From the NCBI RefSeq assembly GCF_003096275.1, contig NZ_QENQ01000001.1, forward strand, positions 946,475 through 1,010,474: DNA of 64,000 bases, written 5' to 3'. Below the pieces are notes generated by a model. The model was not told the origin of the DNA, searched no databases, and saw only the letters and a program-made list of their open reading frames with translations. The position numbers and the translations under genes are program-made. The stretch comes from Sphingomonas pokkalii (GTDB lineage Bacteria; Pseudomonadota; Alphaproteobacteria; Sphingomonadales; Sphingomonadaceae). Below, one piece after another: positions 9,332-19,078 of this stretch. The stretch's first letter is position 1. Each line of letters opens with the position of its first letter.

Positions 9332-11467
9332 CTAGAAGATCCCGAGGAACTTCTTGCGCTGGCGCTTCGCCTCGCCGGTGCTGCTTTTCCCGCTTTCCGA
9401 TTTGGCGGTGGTGCCGCGGCCGACATCGTCGCGGGGGCGGCCCTTGCGATCATATTGGCTGGCGGCATTGGCGCCGGCCAGAACGGGGCCGCAATCGGCG
9501 GCCTTCGCATCGCCGAAATCGACAAAAGTGAGCACGCCGGCAATGGGCGAGGCGACCAGTCCCAGGCCCAGCCCCCCACCGGCCCGCGCCAGCAGTTCGG
9601 GGCTGAGAATGGTGATCGATGGGGTGGCGAAGGTACCTCCGATGCCGACCGGGGACTGGCCGGAGAACAGGCTGAACCGCTTCGAATCGGCGCGGAAGGC
9701 AAGATCGATTGTTTCGTTGCGGAAGCTGAACCCGCCGCGACCCAGCATCACGTTCTTCTGTGTGTCGATCAGGATCGGGTCGGCCGCCGCAACGCCATCC
9801 CGCACGGTGAAGCCGATCAATCCGCAATTGATCTGCACCGGTTCCTTCAGCTTCCGCTCGAACATCTTCTGGACGAAGGTGCCGATATCGAATTCGGCGA
9901 GTTCGGTATTGCGCGTCCAGAAGGCGCCCTTGGGCAGGATCACGGCGATGCGGCCATTGGCGCTGGCGAGCGACTCGCGCACGCTGTTGCCGGTGCCCTC
10001 CATCTGAATGCGGGCCTTGAGTACCCCTGTCGTGCCGGCCTGGTCGGCGCCGAAGCCGGCCAGGAGCACGCCCATCGGCGTGGGCGACAGGCGAATGTCA
10101 TAGGTGGTGAAGACCGGCGTTCGGCGGGCGTCGATCCGGATATCGGACGTCACGGTCCCGCGTGCCAGGCTGAAATTGAGCGGGCTCAGCGTCAGCAGCC
10201 GATCGTTGAGATCCAGGCCCAGTTCAATGTTGGAAACTGGCAAGTTCGGTGCGCGCACGCTGCGTATTTGCCATTGCAGCCTGGCGTCGAAATTCTTGAG
10301 CGCGTCCACGCGCAACGGCGCGTCCGGCAGCAGGCGCGGCGTGCCGGAGACCTGCGTCACCGCCGCCTGCGCGCCCTGGGCCGCCAGCGCATCGGGATTG
10401 TAGCCGATGAACGGCCCGGCATCGACGATGTCGAGCACCTGCGTGAACAGGTCGGCGGCCACCAACATGCGCGGCTGCGAGAGCTTGACGGTGAACTTGC
10501 CGGCAAGGTCGCTATCGCCGAAGCGCCCCTTCATGCCGGTAAAGCGCCACTCGTCCCTTGCCTTGGTGACGACCGAGGTCAGGCGATAGCTGCGCGTATC
10601 CGGCACGGCGATGCCGGCAACCATGAACATGTCCGCCAGATTCCGGCCGCGCAGGTCCATATGCAGCTTCGCGCCCTCGAGCACTGTGGCGCCCGGCAGC
10701 GTGCCGGCGATGTCGACCCGGCTGCGCACGCCCTCGGCATGGAGGCGCAACCGGTTCTCGCCGCCCGCCAGCGTCTTGTTGGACGACAGCAGCGCGCCCG
10801 CCAGCGTGAACCGGGCACCGCGCGCGGTGCCGTTGCCGTCGAATCGGATCGCATCGGCGAATCGATTGTCTTCGGCCGCCACCGTGTCGACGCGAATCGC
10901 GGCATCCAGAAGGTGGCGCGGATCGAGGTAGCGGATCTGCGTGCCGGTGATGCGCGCGCGTTGGATCCGCGGCATCGTGAGCGGCTGGCCGCCGCCGCTG
11001 CCGAAGGTCCACGTGTTCTGCTTGCCGTCGCGATCCCATTGCAGGTCGATCCGGCCGTCGGTGAGGCCGAGCCACTGGAAGCGCTTTTGGCGCGCCAGCA
11101 GCGAGAAGGTGGCGATTCGGGCGTCGATCCGTTTCGCCGTGAAGAAGGGGCTGGTGCCGGCCCAGTCCGGGTTTTCGACGCGCAGACCCTCGGCCACGAA
11201 TTTCAGGTTGAACGGCGCGAAATAGAGCTGAAAATCGCCGGCCACCTGCACCTTGCGGTGCGTGCTGCCGCTCGCGATCGATTCGAACGTGCTCTTGAGG
11301 AAGCGGCCCTTGGTGACGAGCAGCACTGCCCAGGCGAGCACCACCAGCCCGATCAGGCTGGTGAACAGCGCGATGGTCGCGGCAAGCGGCGTGCCCATGG
11401 CCCGAAGCGGCCGGCGCGGGGGAGGCGCCGGATCGGCGACGAGCAGCGGTGCGTCCGGATCGGCCAT
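9332..11467 (-). CDS. AsmA family outer-membrane-assembly / lipid-transport protein
   Basis: 711 residues. A proline-rich cytoplasmic N-terminus is followed by one membrane span (about 29-53, LAATIALFTSLIGLVVLAWAVLLV) and a long periplasmic part of repeating beta-strands. The AsmA-type start of the periplasmic domain (GDFQLYFAPFNLKFVAEGLRV) and the C-terminal AsmA region (GFTVRDGVAAADPILIDT; PVGIGGTFATPSI) are visible. AsmA-like proteins bridge the periplasm and affect phospholipid supply to the outer membrane. The C-terminal 60 residues are low-complexity and basic. Transcribed alone. Confidence 0.85.
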   Translation of the reverse strand: MADPDAPLLVADPAPPPRRPLRAMGTPLAATIALFTSLIGLVVLAWAVLLVTKGRFLKSTFESIASGSTHRKVQVAGDFQLYFAPFNLKFVAEGLRVENPDWAGTSPFFTAKRIDARIATFSLLARQKRFQWLGLTDGRIDLQWDRDGKQNTWTFGSGGGQPLTMPRIQRARITGTQIRYLDPRHLLDAAIRVDTVAAEDNRFADAIRFDGNGTARGARFTLAGALLSSNKTLAGGENRLRLHAEGVRSRVDIAGTLPGATVLEGAKLHMDLRGRNLADMFMVAGIAVPDTRSYRLTSVVTKARDEWRFTGMKGRFGDSDLAGKFTVKLSQPRMLVAADLFTQVLDIVDAGPFIGYNPDALAAQGAQAAVTQVSGTPRLLPDAPLRVDALKNFDARLQWQIRSVRAPNLPVSNIELGLDLNDRLLTLSPLNFSLARGTVTSDIRIDARRTPVFTTYDIRLSPTPMGVLLAGFGADQAGTTGVLKARIQMEGTGNSVRESLASANGRIAVILPKGAFWTRNTELAEFDIGTFVQKMFERKLKEPVQINCGLIGFTVRDGVAAADPILIDTQKNVMLGRGGFSFRNETIDLAFRADSKRFSLFSGQSPVGIGGTFATPSITILSPELLARAGGGLGLGLVASPIAGVLTFVDFGDAKAADCGPVLAGANAASQYDRKGRPRDDVGRGTTAKSESGKSSTGEAKRQRKKFLGIF

Positions 11468-11619
11468 GGGGCTCCAAATCCCTTCTGCCGCTGCGGTTCC
11501 CGGATGGTTGCATATCCGCCAGGCTTCGTTTAAGGGGCCGCCTTTCCGCGATCGAGGGACCGTCCGGCTAATAGGGCTGCCGCGGCTGTCTGCAATCGTC
11601 GAACCAGAAGGAGACGAAA

Positions 11620-11823
11620 ATGCCCAAGCTCAAGACCAAGAGCGGTGTGAAGAAGCGCTTCAAGTTCACCGCCACCGGCAAGGTGAAGCATGGCGTGGCC
11701 GGCAAGCGCCACCGCCTGATTTCGCATAACGCCAAGTATATCCGCCAGAACCGCGGCACCTCCGTGCTCGCCAAGGCCGACGTGGATCACGTCAAGGCCT
11801 GGGCGCCCTACGGTCTGAAGTAA
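11620..11823 (+). CDS. rpmI: Ribosomal protein bL35
   Basis: 67 residues, beginning [20 protein letters not shown], with the conserved [14 protein letters not shown] core. A strong ribosome site (AGGAG) lies 6 bases upstream. It is followed after 14 bases by rplT, the invariant bacterial pair. The usual upstream infC is not adjacent: the preceding gene is AsmA on the other strand, so this operon starts at rpmI here. Confidence 0.98.
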   Translation: MPKLKTKSGVKKRFKFTATGKVKHGVAGKRHRLISHNAKYIRQNRGTSVLAKADVDHVKAWAPYGLK

Positions 11824-11837
11824 GGAGGGCCTGACAA

Positions 11838-12203
11838 ATGGCACGAGTGAAGCGTGGTACGACCACCAAGGCGAAGCATAAGCGGATTTTGGATCAGGCG
11901 AAGGGCTATTATGGCCGTCGCAAGAACACCATCCGCATCGCGCGCCAGGCCGTCGAAAAGGCCGGCCAGTACGCCTATCGCGACCGCAAGGTAAAGAAGC
12001 GCAGCTTCCGCGCCCTGTGGATCCAGCGCATCAACGCCGGCGTCCGCGCCGAAGGCCTGACCTATTCGCAGTTCATGCACGGCCTCAAGCTGGCCGGTAT
12101 CGAACTGGACCGGAAGGTCCTGGCCGACATCGCCATGAACGAGGGTGAGGCGTTTACCGCCATCATCGCGCAGGCGAAGGCGGCACTGCCCCAGGCCGCC
12201 TGA
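11838..12203 (+). CDS. rplT: Ribosomal protein bL20
   Basis: 121 residues with the canonical start [20 protein letters not shown] and the central RNA-binding helices ([18 protein letters not shown]). bL20 binds 23S rRNA early in large-subunit assembly. A GGAGG ribosome site lies just upstream. It forms an operon with rpmI and is followed by a rho-independent terminator. Confidence 0.98.
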   Translation: MARVKRGTTTKAKHKRILDQAKGYYGRRKNTIRIARQAVEKAGQYAYRDRKVKKRSFRALWIQRINAGVRAEGLTYSQFMHGLKLAGIELDRKVLADIAMNEGEAFTAIIAQAKAALPQAA

Positions 12204-12228
12204 GCGGACCTGCGCGCAAGCTGAACAA

Positions 12229-12263
12229 GGGGCGTCGAGGCTGCGGCTTCGGCGCCCTTTTTC
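12229..12263 (+). terminator. Rho-independent terminator of rpmI-rplT
   Basis: GC-rich stem (GGGCG...CGCCC with an imperfect inner stem TCGAGG/CTTCGG) followed by TTTTT at 12258-12262, 25 bases after the rplT stop. Confidence 0.7.
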
Positions 12264-12287
12264 ATTCCAACCGGGAGGGACGATCCC

Positions 12288-12911
12288 GTGGCGATGAAGA
12301 CCTGGTGGCTCTACGTCACCGCCGTGTTTTTCGTGTCGATGACGCCGGGGCCGAACATGCTCCACGTGATGGTGCAGAGCATCCGCGAGGGCGCGCGCAG
12401 CGTGCTGCCGACCACCGCGGGGCTGATGAGCGCGAATATGTTCTGCCTCATTGCCTCGGCGGCGGGGCTGGGCGCGCTGCTCAAGGCGTCGCCGGGGCTG
12501 TACGACGTGCTGCGCTATGCGGGCGTCGCCTATCTGCTGTGGCTGGGCATCAAGGCCTGGCGTGCACCGGTGGCGGAAGCGCATGCCGATGCCCCGGTGC
12601 CGGTGCGCCAGTCAGTGCGGGCGCGCTACCTGACCGGGCTCGGCACGGGGCTGTCCAACCCCAAGCTGATCGTCTTCGCGGCGGCGCTGTTCCCGCAGTT
12701 TCTCGACGTAGGCCGCCCGTTCCTGCCGCAGCTGGCGATCCTGATCGCCACCTTCGCGGTGATCGAGGCCTTCTGGTTCTCGGTCTATGCGCTGGGCGGC
12801 CGCTCGCTCGCGGCCTGGCTGGCACCGGCGGCGCGCCAGCGGATGTTCAACCGGGTGACCGGCGGCGTGTTCATGGCGTTCGGTGCCGCGCTGCTCGGCA
12901 GCCGGGCGTAG
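12288..12911 (+). CDS. LysE/RhtB family amino-acid exporter
   Basis: 207-residue six-span membrane protein. Family marks are the N-terminal VFFVSMTPGPNMLHVM (the TPGPN motif of LysE/RhtB exporters), a conserved second span, and GLGTGLSNPKLIVFAAALFPQF in the middle. It probably exports an amino acid or analogue (homoserine, threonine or lysine type); the substrate is not deducible. The start is GTG at 12288 with GGGAGGG upstream; the in-frame ATG at 12294 is equally possible. It stands between the bL20 terminator and a repeat cluster. Confidence 0.88.
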   Translation: MAMKTWWLYVTAVFFVSMTPGPNMLHVMVQSIREGARSVLPTTAGLMSANMFCLIASAAGLGALLKASPGLYDVLRYAGVAYLLWLGIKAWRAPVAEAHADAPVPVRQSVRARYLTGLGTGLSNPKLIVFAAALFPQFLDVGRPFLPQLAILIATFAVIEAFWFSVYALGGRSLAAWLAPAARQRMFNRVTGGVFMAFGAALLGSRA

Positions 12912-12931
12912 CGGACCCACCCCACCCCAGT

Positions 12932-13027
12932 CGTCATTCCCGCGAAGGCGGGAATCCATTGACTCATCGGTCGCGGCTCCTGCTGAATCGGCACGGCGAA
13001 TGGATCCCCGCCTTCGCGGGGATGACG
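12932..13027. repeat. Inverted pair of REP-like palindromes
   Basis: Two copies of a 27-bp palindromic element in opposite orientation about 42 bases apart: 12932-12958 (CGTCATTCCCGCGAAGGCGG...) and 13001-13027 (TGGATCCCCGCCTTCGCGGG...). Each can fold alone (CCCGC-GAAG-GCGGG type hairpin), and together they form a larger inverted repeat. This is the arrangement of bacterial interspersed mosaic elements. A third copy lies at 13362-13388, at the end of the next gene. Confidence 0.8.
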
Positions 13028-13046
13028 GTGTAGGGGAGGTGGTGGA

Positions 13047-13394
13047 ATGGACAAGCAACCGTGCGTGTACATCCTCGCCAGCCGACGGCATGGGACCCTC
13101 TACACCGGCGTGACGTCGAACCTGCTGGGCCGCCTCTACCAGCATCGCGAGAAGGTCACCCAGAGCTTCACCGCCGAGCACGATATCGCCCGCCTCGTCT
13201 GGTTCGAAGCGCATGAAGACATGAGTGCCGCCATCCTTCGGGAAAAGCGGATCAAGAAGTGGAATAGGGACTGGAAGCTGGCCCTGATCGAACGCAGCAA
13301 CCCGCAATGGGTTGACCTCGCGATCGGACTAGGGTTCGAGCCCCGGCAACCGACTGGCAAATGGATCCCCGCCTCCGCGGGGATGACGGAGTAG
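13047..13394 (+). CDS. GIY-YIG nuclease family protein
   Basis: 115 residues. The GIY-YIG fold is visible: CVYILASRRHGTLYTGVT (YIL at 8-10, YTG at 19-21), R29 in LGRLYQHRE, and the ILREKRIKKW segment (E66). UPF0213-like members are single-domain and of unknown biological role; some cut DNA. Only the first 100 or so residues are the domain. The last residues, GKWIPASAGMTE, are encoded by a copy of the palindromic repeat that also lies upstream of the gene, so the original stop may have been lost. pheS starts 4 bases after this stop. Confidence 0.8.
   Translation: MDKQPCVYILASRRHGTLYTGVTSNLLGRLYQHREKVTQSFTAEHDIARLVWFEAHEDMSAAILREKRIKKWNRDWKLALIERSNPQWVDLAIGLGFEPRQPTGKWIPASAGMTE
13362..13388. 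repeat. Third REP-like palindrome, inside the GIY-YIG C-terminus
   Basis: Same element as 13001-13027 with one changed base in the stem (CCGCCTCCGCGG instead of CCGCCTTCGCGG), in the same orientation. It is translated as WIPASAGMT at the end of the GIY-YIG protein and lies directly before pheS, so it also forms the leader of the pheS mRNA. Confidence 0.8.
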
Positions 13395-13397
13395 ATT

Positions 13398-14483
13398 GTG
13401 GCAGAGCTGGACCCGCAAGAAGCGATCCTGGACCGTATCCGGCAGTGCGACACGCTTGCCGCGCTGGAAGACATTCGCGTCGAACTGCTCGGCAAGGCCG
13501 GCATCATCACCGCCGAGCTGAAGACGCTGGGCAAGCTGAGCCCGGAGGAGCGGCAGGCCGTCGCCCCGGCGATTCACGCGCGCCGTGAGGCCGTCACCGA
13601 AGCCATTGCGACCGCCAAGGCCGCCCTCGAACAGGCGGCGCTCGATGCCCGCCTCGCCAGCGAGACGGTGGATATGACGCTGCCGGTCGACCGCGTTGCC
13701 CCCGGCTCGGTCCATCCGGTCAGCCAGGTGATGGACGAACTGGCCGAGATCTTCGCCGATCTGGGCTTCGCCGTCGCCACCGGCCCCGAGGTCGAGGACG
13801 ACTGGCACAATTTCACCGCGCTCAACATTCCGGAGACGCATCCGGCGCGCGCGATGCACGACACTTTCTACATCGCCGGCGAACACGCGCGGCCGATGGT
13901 GCTGCGCACGCACACCAGCCCCGTGCAGATCCGCACGATGACCAGCCAGAAGCCCCCGATCCGCATCATCGCGCCGGGCCGCGTCTATCGGTCGGATTCG
14001 GATGCGACGCACACGCCGATGTTCCACCAGATCGAAGGCCTGGTGATCGACAAGGGCATCACGCTCGGCCACCTCAAGTGGACGCTGGAGACCTTCCTCA
14101 AGGCCTTCTTCGAGCGCGACGACATCGTGCTGCGCCTGCGCCCCAGCTATTTCCCCTTCACCGAGCCTTCGGCCGAAGTCGATGTCGGCTTCACCTGGAA
14201 GGACGGCAAGCGGGTGATCGGCGGCAGCGGCGACGCGCCCGGCGGCGGCTGGATGGAAGTGCTGGGCAGCGGCATGGTGCACCGGCGGGTGATCGAGGCC
14301 TGCGGGCTCGATCCGGACGAATGGCAGGGCTTCGCCTTCGGCACCGGCGTCGACCGGCTGGCGATGCTCAAATATGGGATGGACGACTTGCGCCCCTTCT
14401 TCGACGGCGATCTGCGCTGGCTCAAGCATTACGGCTTCTCGGCCCTCGACGTGCCCACGCTGAGCGGGGGAGTCGGCGCATGA
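13398..14483 (+). CDS. pheS: Phenylalanyl-tRNA synthetase alpha subunit
   Basis: 361 residues from a GTG start at 13398. An N-terminal coiled-coil tRNA-binding arm (about 1-90) is followed by a class II catalytic core with motif 2 ([10 protein letters not shown]), the [17 protein letters not shown] segment, and motif 3 ([18 protein letters not shown]). It pairs with PheT to form the alpha2-beta2 enzyme that charges tRNA-Phe. Its stop overlaps the pheT start (ATGA). No phenylalanine attenuator is visible upstream; the leader is instead the repeat-bearing end of the GIY-YIG gene. Confidence 0.97.
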   Translation: MAELDPQEAILDRIRQCDTLAALEDIRVELLGKAGIITAELKTLGKLSPEERQAVAPAIHARREAVTEAIATAKAALEQAALDARLASETVDMTLPVDRVAPGSVHPVSQVMDELAEIFADLGFAVATGPEVEDDWHNFTALNIPETHPARAMHDTFYIAGEHARPMVLRTHTSPVQIRTMTSQKPPIRIIAPGRVYRSDSDATHTPMFHQIEGLVIDKGITLGHLKWTLETFLKAFFERDDIVLRLRPSYFPFTEPSAEVDVGFTWKDGKRVIGGSGDAPGGGWMEVLGSGMVHRRVIEACGLDPDEWQGFAFGTGVDRLAMLKYGMDDLRPFFDGDLRWLKHYGFSALDVPTLSGGVGA

Positions 14484-16903
14484 AGTTCACCCTTTCGTGG
14501 CTCAAGGAGCATCTGGAGACCGAGGCCTCGCTGACCGAGGTCCTCGAGGCGCTGACCCGCGTCGGCCTCGAAGTCGAGGGCGTCGAGAACCCCGCCGAGC
14601 GATTGGCCGGCTTCCGCGTCGCCCGCGTGCTGACCGCCGAGCGGCATCCGCAGGCCGACAAGCTGCAGGTGCTGAGCGTCGATTTCGGCGAGGGCCCGCT
14701 GCAGGTGGTGTGCGGCGCGCCGAATGCGCGTGCGGGGCTGGTCGGCGTGCTCGGCCTGCCCGGCGCGGTGGTGCCGGCCAATGGCATGACGCTGAAGGTC
14801 GCGGCGGTGCGCGGCGTCGAATCGAACGGGATGATGTGCTCGACCCGCGAGCTGGAGCTCGGCGAGGACCATGACGGCATCATCGAGCTGCCCGCCGATG
14901 CGCCGGTGGGCACGGCCTTTGCCGACTATGCCGGCCTCGACGATCCGGTGATCGACGTGTCGATCACGCCGAACCGCCAGGATTGCATGGGCGTGCGCGG
15001 CATCGCCCGCGATCTCGCCGCAGCGGGGCTCGGCACGCTCAAGCCGCTCGATGCGGTGGTGGCGGACCTGCCGGCGATCGTGCCGCAGGGCGCAGGGCCG
15101 GACGTACGCACCGACGATGCGGCAGGCTGTCCGGCCTTCTATGGTCAGGTCGTGCGCGGCGTGAAGAACGGCCCGTCGCCGGACTGGCTACAGCAGCGCC
15201 TCAAGGCGGTGGGGCAGAAGCCGATTTCCGCGCTGGTCGACATCACCAACTTCGTGATGTTCGGGCTCGGCCGCCCGCTCCATGTCTACGACATGGCGAA
15301 GCTCTCGGGCGGGTTGGTCGCGCGCAAGGCCAAGGACGGCGAGACCGTGCTGGCGCTGAACGGCAAGAGCTACACGCTCACCGACTCGATGACCGTGATC
15401 GCCGACGATGCGGCGGTGCACGACATTGGCGGCATCATGGGCGGCGAGCATTCGGGCTGTTCGGATGACACGACCGACGTGCTGATCGAATGCGCCTATT
15501 TCGATCCCGAGCACATCGCCCGCACCGGCCAGAAGCTGCTGCTGACCAGCGATGCGCGCACCCGCTTCGAGCGCGGCGTCGATCCCGAATTCCTTGAGGA
15601 CGGGCTGGCGATCGCCACCCGGCTGGTGCTGGCGCTGTGCGGCGGCACCCCGAGCGAGGTCACCCGCAGCGGCACGCCGCCCAAGGTGGGCGCGGTCGTC
15701 GGCTATGATCCGGCACTGGCCGAGACGTTGGGCGGCCTCGCCGTGCCCGCGACGCAGCAGGTGGAAATCCTCGAACGCCTCGGCTTCACGGTGCAGCCGC
15801 TCGACGGCAATGGCGATCCGGTCGACCTCGGCGGCGGCTTCGAGGCCTTCCGCGTCACCGCGCCGAGCTGGCGCCGCGACATCGACGGCCCGGCCGACAT
15901 CGTCGAGGAAGTGATCCGCATCGCCGGCATCGACAACGTCCCCTCGACGCCGCTGCCGCGCACCCCCGGTGTCGCGACGCCCACCGCCACGCCCGAGCAG
16001 AAGCTCGAGCGCCGGATGCGTCGCACGGCGGCTGCGCGCGGGCTCAACGAGGCGATCACCTGGAGCTTCCTTCCCGAAGCGCAGGCCGAGGTCTTCGGCG
16101 GCGGTGCCTGGACGCTTGCCAACCCGATCAGCGAGGACATGAAGGTCATGCGCCCCTCGCTGCTACCCGGCCTGCTGGCGGCGGCGGAGCGCAACCTCAA
16201 GCGCGGCGCGACCAGCGTCCGCCTGTTCGAGGTCGGCCGCCGCTATCTGGCAGATAAGGAACGGCTGACGCTGGGCGTAGTGCTGGCGGGATCGAAAGCC
16301 GCGCGCGGCTGGCAGGGCGGCAAGGCCCAGCCCTTCACCGCGTTCGACGCCAAGGCCGAGGCGCTGGCGCTGCTCGAGGCTGCCGGCGCGCCGGTCGCCA
16401 ACCTGCAGGTGATGGGCGAGGCGGGTGCCGCCTATCATCCGGGCCAGTCGGCGACGCTGCGGCTGGGGCCGAAGAACGTCCTCGCCAGCTTCGGCATGGT
16501 GCATCCGAGCGTGCTCAAGGCGTTCGACCTCGATGGCGCGGTTGCGGCGGTGGAGATCCATCTCGACGCGCTGCCGGCGAAGAAGGCGAACGGCTTCACC
16601 CGCCCGGCCTTCACGCCCCCGGCGCTGCAGGCGGTGACGCGCGATTTCGCCTTCCTGGTGCCGACCGCGCTTGCGGCGGGCGACCTTGTCCGCACCGTGA
16701 AGGGCGCGGACAAGGCGACGATCGTCGATGCGCGGCTGTTCGACGTCTTCACCGGCCAGGGCGTGCCCGAAGGGCAGAAGAGCCTGGCCGTGGAGGTCAC
16801 GCTCCAGCCCGGCGAGAAGAGCTTCACCGATGCGGATCTGAAGGCGCTGGCCGACAAGATCGTCGCGGCGGCGGCGAAGCTGGGCGCTGCGTTGCGCGGC
16901 TGA
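14480..16903 (+). CDS. pheT: Phenylalanyl-tRNA synthetase beta subunit
   Basis: 807 residues, about the usual length. Domains in order are the N-terminal tRNA-binding (EMAP-like) domain (about 40-150, [15 protein letters not shown]), the B3/B4 editing domain (about 210-390), the B5 domain, a catalytic-like core ([25 protein letters not shown]), and the C-terminal anticodon-binding FDX-ACB domain ending [17 protein letters not shown]. Translationally coupled to pheS by a 4-base overlap. Confidence 0.97.
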   Translation: MKFTLSWLKEHLETEASLTEVLEALTRVGLEVEGVENPAERLAGFRVARVLTAERHPQADKLQVLSVDFGEGPLQVVCGAPNARAGLVGVLGLPGAVVPANGMTLKVAAVRGVESNGMMCSTRELELGEDHDGIIELPADAPVGTAFADYAGLDDPVIDVSITPNRQDCMGVRGIARDLAAAGLGTLKPLDAVVADLPAIVPQGAGPDVRTDDAAGCPAFYGQVVRGVKNGPSPDWLQQRLKAVGQKPISALVDITNFVMFGLGRPLHVYDMAKLSGGLVARKAKDGETVLALNGKSYTLTDSMTVIADDAAVHDIGGIMGGEHSGCSDDTTDVLIECAYFDPEHIARTGQKLLLTSDARTRFERGVDPEFLEDGLAIATRLVLALCGGTPSEVTRSGTPPKVGAVVGYDPALAETLGGLAVPATQQVEILERLGFTVQPLDGNGDPVDLGGGFEAFRVTAPSWRRDIDGPADIVEEVIRIAGIDNVPSTPLPRTPGVATPTATPEQKLERRMRRTAAARGLNEAITWSFLPEAQAEVFGGGAWTLANPISEDMKVMRPSLLPGLLAAAERNLKRGATSVRLFEVGRRYLADKERLTLGVVLAGSKAARGWQGGKAQPFTAFDAKAEALALLEAAGAPVANLQVMGEAGAAYHPGQSATLRLGPKNVLASFGMVHPSVLKAFDLDGAVAAVEIHLDALPAKKANGFTRPAFTPPALQAVTRDFAFLVPTALAAGDLVRTVKGADKATIVDARLFDVFTGQGVPEGQKSLAVEVTLQPGEKSFTDADLKALADKIVAAAAKLGAALRG

Positions 16904-17152
16904 TCCGAACGGGGTGGAGGATGCGGCAGGAGCGGTGATATCTCCACCCCGCTTCGACAAAGATAAGGCGCGTTTTACCACTCGCGGGGCCGGAACCGGG
17001 CGCATGGGGCATGAGGATCGCGGGCGCCGCCATGGCGGGTGGTGCGCTGCGCCCCCGCCGCGCACCACGCACCGTGATCGCCTGACAGGAGGTGCGGGGG
17101 CCGGGATGCGTCGGCCCTCGCAATTCTTTTCTCGAAACGATGCTGAAACCCC

Positions 17153-17181
17153 TTGCGCTACCCCCGGGCTTGGGGTAGGCG
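17153..17181 (+). promoter_or_regulatory. Promoter of tRNA-Arg
   Basis: TTGCGC (17153-17158), a 17-base spacer, then TAGGCG (17176-17181), ending 12 bases before the tRNA. The tRNA-Val gene has the same -35 hexamer and spacing. Confidence 0.45.
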
Positions 17182-17193
17182 CGCCCCTCCAAT

Positions 17194-17270
17194 GCGCCCG
17201 TAGCTCAGCTGGATAGAGCATCAGACTACGAATCTGAGGGTCGGACGTTCGAATCGTTCCGGGCGCGCCA
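17194..17270 (+). tRNA. tRNA-Arg (anticodon ACG)
   Basis: 77 bases including an encoded CCA. Acceptor arms are GCGCCCG and CGGGCGC with G discriminator. The D-arm (AGCTCAGCTGGATAGAGC), the anticodon loop with ACG (arginine CGU codons after A-to-I editing) and a T-arm with TTCGAATC are all present. Confidence 0.97.
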
Positions 17271-17377
17271 TTTTCCTCCTCCGATACCGGGTGGGCTGTA
17301 CCTGCGGCCATCATCCGTTGCGCCTGCCACCCGCGACGCTACAAGCATCGTGGCCCTGCGCCAGGAGGAGGATCGCC

Positions 17378-18241
17378 ATGTGTGACGAATCGACCGCTGC
17401 GGACAATGCGCGGCATATTGCGGGGGTGAACCGCCGCGATTTCGCCGCTGCCGCCGCGGCGGTGGGTGCGATGGCGCTGCTGCCGGTCCCCGCCAATGCG
17501 GCGGCAGTGAAGGGCCGCGACGTTTCGATTCGCACCCCGGATGGCATCGCCGACGCCTATTTCGTGGCGCCCATGCGCGGAAGGCATCCCGCCGTGCTGG
17601 TGTGGCCCGATATCATGGGGCTGCGCCCCGCCTTCCGGCAGATGGCCGACCGATTGGCGCAGTCCGGATTCGCGGTGCTGACCGTCAATCAGTTCTATCG
17701 CGCCACCAAGGCGCCGTTCCTGAAGCCCGGCCAGTCGTTCGACCAGCCGGAGGTGCGGGCGATGATCATGCCGTGGCGCGAGCCGCTGACGCCCGCCGCG
17801 ATCACCGTCGACGCCAAGCATTTCGCCACGTTCCTCGACGCGCAGCCCGAAGTGGATAGCCGGCGCGGCATGGGCAGCACGGGCTATTGCATGGGCGGGC
17901 CGTTCGTCTTGCGCACCGCCGCCGCGTTGCCGGGGCGAGTGAAGGCAGGCGGCAGCTTCCACGGCGCTGCGCTGGTGACGGAGGCCGCCGATAGCCCGCA
18001 CAAGCTCGTGCCGCAGTTGCAGGGCCGCTATCTGGTCGCCATCGCCGAGAATGACGATGCGCGGGCGCCCACCGACAAGGATGCCCTGCGCGCCGCCTTT
18101 GCCGCTGCCAAGGTGCCGGCGGAGGTCGAGGTCTATGCCGGCGCGATGCACGGCTGGTGCCCGCCGGACAGCCGCGTGTACAACCCGCCCCAGGCGGAAC
18201 GGGCATGGGATCGATTGCTCCAGACCTTTTCCGAACTTTGA
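17378..18241 (+). CDS. Dienelactone hydrolase family protein, Tat-exported
   Basis: 287 residues; the ATG at 17378 has a strong AGGAGGAGG ribosome site. A twin-arginine signal (NR19R20DFAAAAAAVGAM...PANAAA) directs folded export. The alpha/beta-hydrolase of dienelactone hydrolase type has nucleophile C171 in GYCMGG, acid D226/D227 in AENDD, and H258 in AMHGW. True dienelactone hydrolases open chloroaromatic lactones; periplasmic paralogues like this have no proven substrate. It stands alone between tRNA-Arg and a GST gene. Confidence 0.85.
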   Translation: MCDESTAADNARHIAGVNRRDFAAAAAAVGAMALLPVPANAAAVKGRDVSIRTPDGIADAYFVAPMRGRHPAVLVWPDIMGLRPAFRQMADRLAQSGFAVLTVNQFYRATKAPFLKPGQSFDQPEVRAMIMPWREPLTPAAITVDAKHFATFLDAQPEVDSRRGMGSTGYCMGGPFVLRTAAALPGRVKAGGSFHGAALVTEAADSPHKLVPQLQGRYLVAIAENDDARAPTDKDALRAAFAAAKVPAEVEVYAGAMHGWCPPDSRVYNPPQAERAWDRLLQTFSEL

Positions 18242-18319
18242 TGGGTTGACCTGTCTGCCGCGCCATGTTCCCTTCCTGTTCTCGGCGGATCGAGTCGGGG
18301 GCAACAGGGGTATGCGGCC

Positions 18320-18955
18320 ATGGCGGAACTGATTCTCTATACCAACCCGCAATCGCGCGGCCGGATCGCGCGGTGGATGCTGGAAGAAGTCGGCGCGACG
18401 TACCGCGTCGAGGTGCTCGACTATGCGTCGACCATGAAGGACGATGCCTATCGGGCGATCAACCCGATGGGCAAGGTGCCGGCGATCGTGCATGGCGGCA
18501 AGATCGTGACCGAATGCGCGGCGATCTGCGCCTATCTGGCGGAGGCGTTTCCGGAGGCGGGCCTGGCGCCGTTGCCGGAGGAGCGGGCGGACTATTATCG
18601 CTGGATGTTCTACGCGGCCGGGCCGGTAGAGCAGGCGACGACCAACCAGTTCGCGCAATTCGTAGCGAGCGAGGATCAGAGCCGGATGTTCGGCTATGGC
18701 ACGTACGATCTGGTGGTCGATGTGCTGGACACGCTGCTGTCGTCCCGCCCCTATGCCACCGGTGAACGCTTCACGGCCGCCGATGTCTATCTCGGCTCGC
18801 AGATTGGCTGGACGACCATGTTCGGGATGCTGCCCAAGCGCGACTCGTTCCTGGCCTATGTCGAACGGGTGCAGAGTCGCGAGGCCTATCAGCGCGCCTC
18901 GGCGATGGACGATGCCCTGGTCGCCGAGGCGGAGAAGGCGGCCGAGCCCGCCTGA
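18320..18955 (+). CDS. Glutathione S-transferase family protein
   Basis: 211 residues. The N-terminal thioredoxin domain begins MAELILYTNPQSRGRIARWML (Ser/Arg active-site region) and has NPMGKVPAIVHGGKIVTECAAICAYL (cis-Pro and the SxA-type glutathione motif as TECAA). The C-domain contains FTAADVYLGSQIGW. This resembles the GST subgroup common in proteobacteria near aromatic or stress genes; the substrate is unknown. It is not closely similar to the GST at 2709. Confidence 0.88.
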   Translation: MAELILYTNPQSRGRIARWMLEEVGATYRVEVLDYASTMKDDAYRAINPMGKVPAIVHGGKIVTECAAICAYLAEAFPEAGLAPLPEERADYYRWMFYAAGPVEQATTNQFAQFVASEDQSRMFGYGTYDLVVDVLDTLLSSRPYATGERFTAADVYLGSQIGWTTMFGMLPKRDSFLAYVERVQSREAYQRASAMDDALVAEAEKAAEPA

Positions 18956-19078
18956 TTCCCGCAGCGGCAGCCGCACTGGGCGACGGTGAGTCGCCCGGAT
19001 GCGGCCCCCCCCCGGGCGCGCGGGAGGAACGGCGCGTATGCGGTGGCCGCCCCTAGCCCCGGAGCGGCTGGGCGCCGC

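Noticed and set aside
9455..11533. Very long plus-strand open frame opposite the AsmA gene
   Set aside because: Antisense shadow caused by high GC at codon position 3; His/Arg/Ala/Gly-rich with no domain.
17194..17270. Integration (att) site at tRNA-Arg
   Set aside because: No integrase, no duplicated tRNA 3' end and no island-like genes follow; neighbours look chromosomal.
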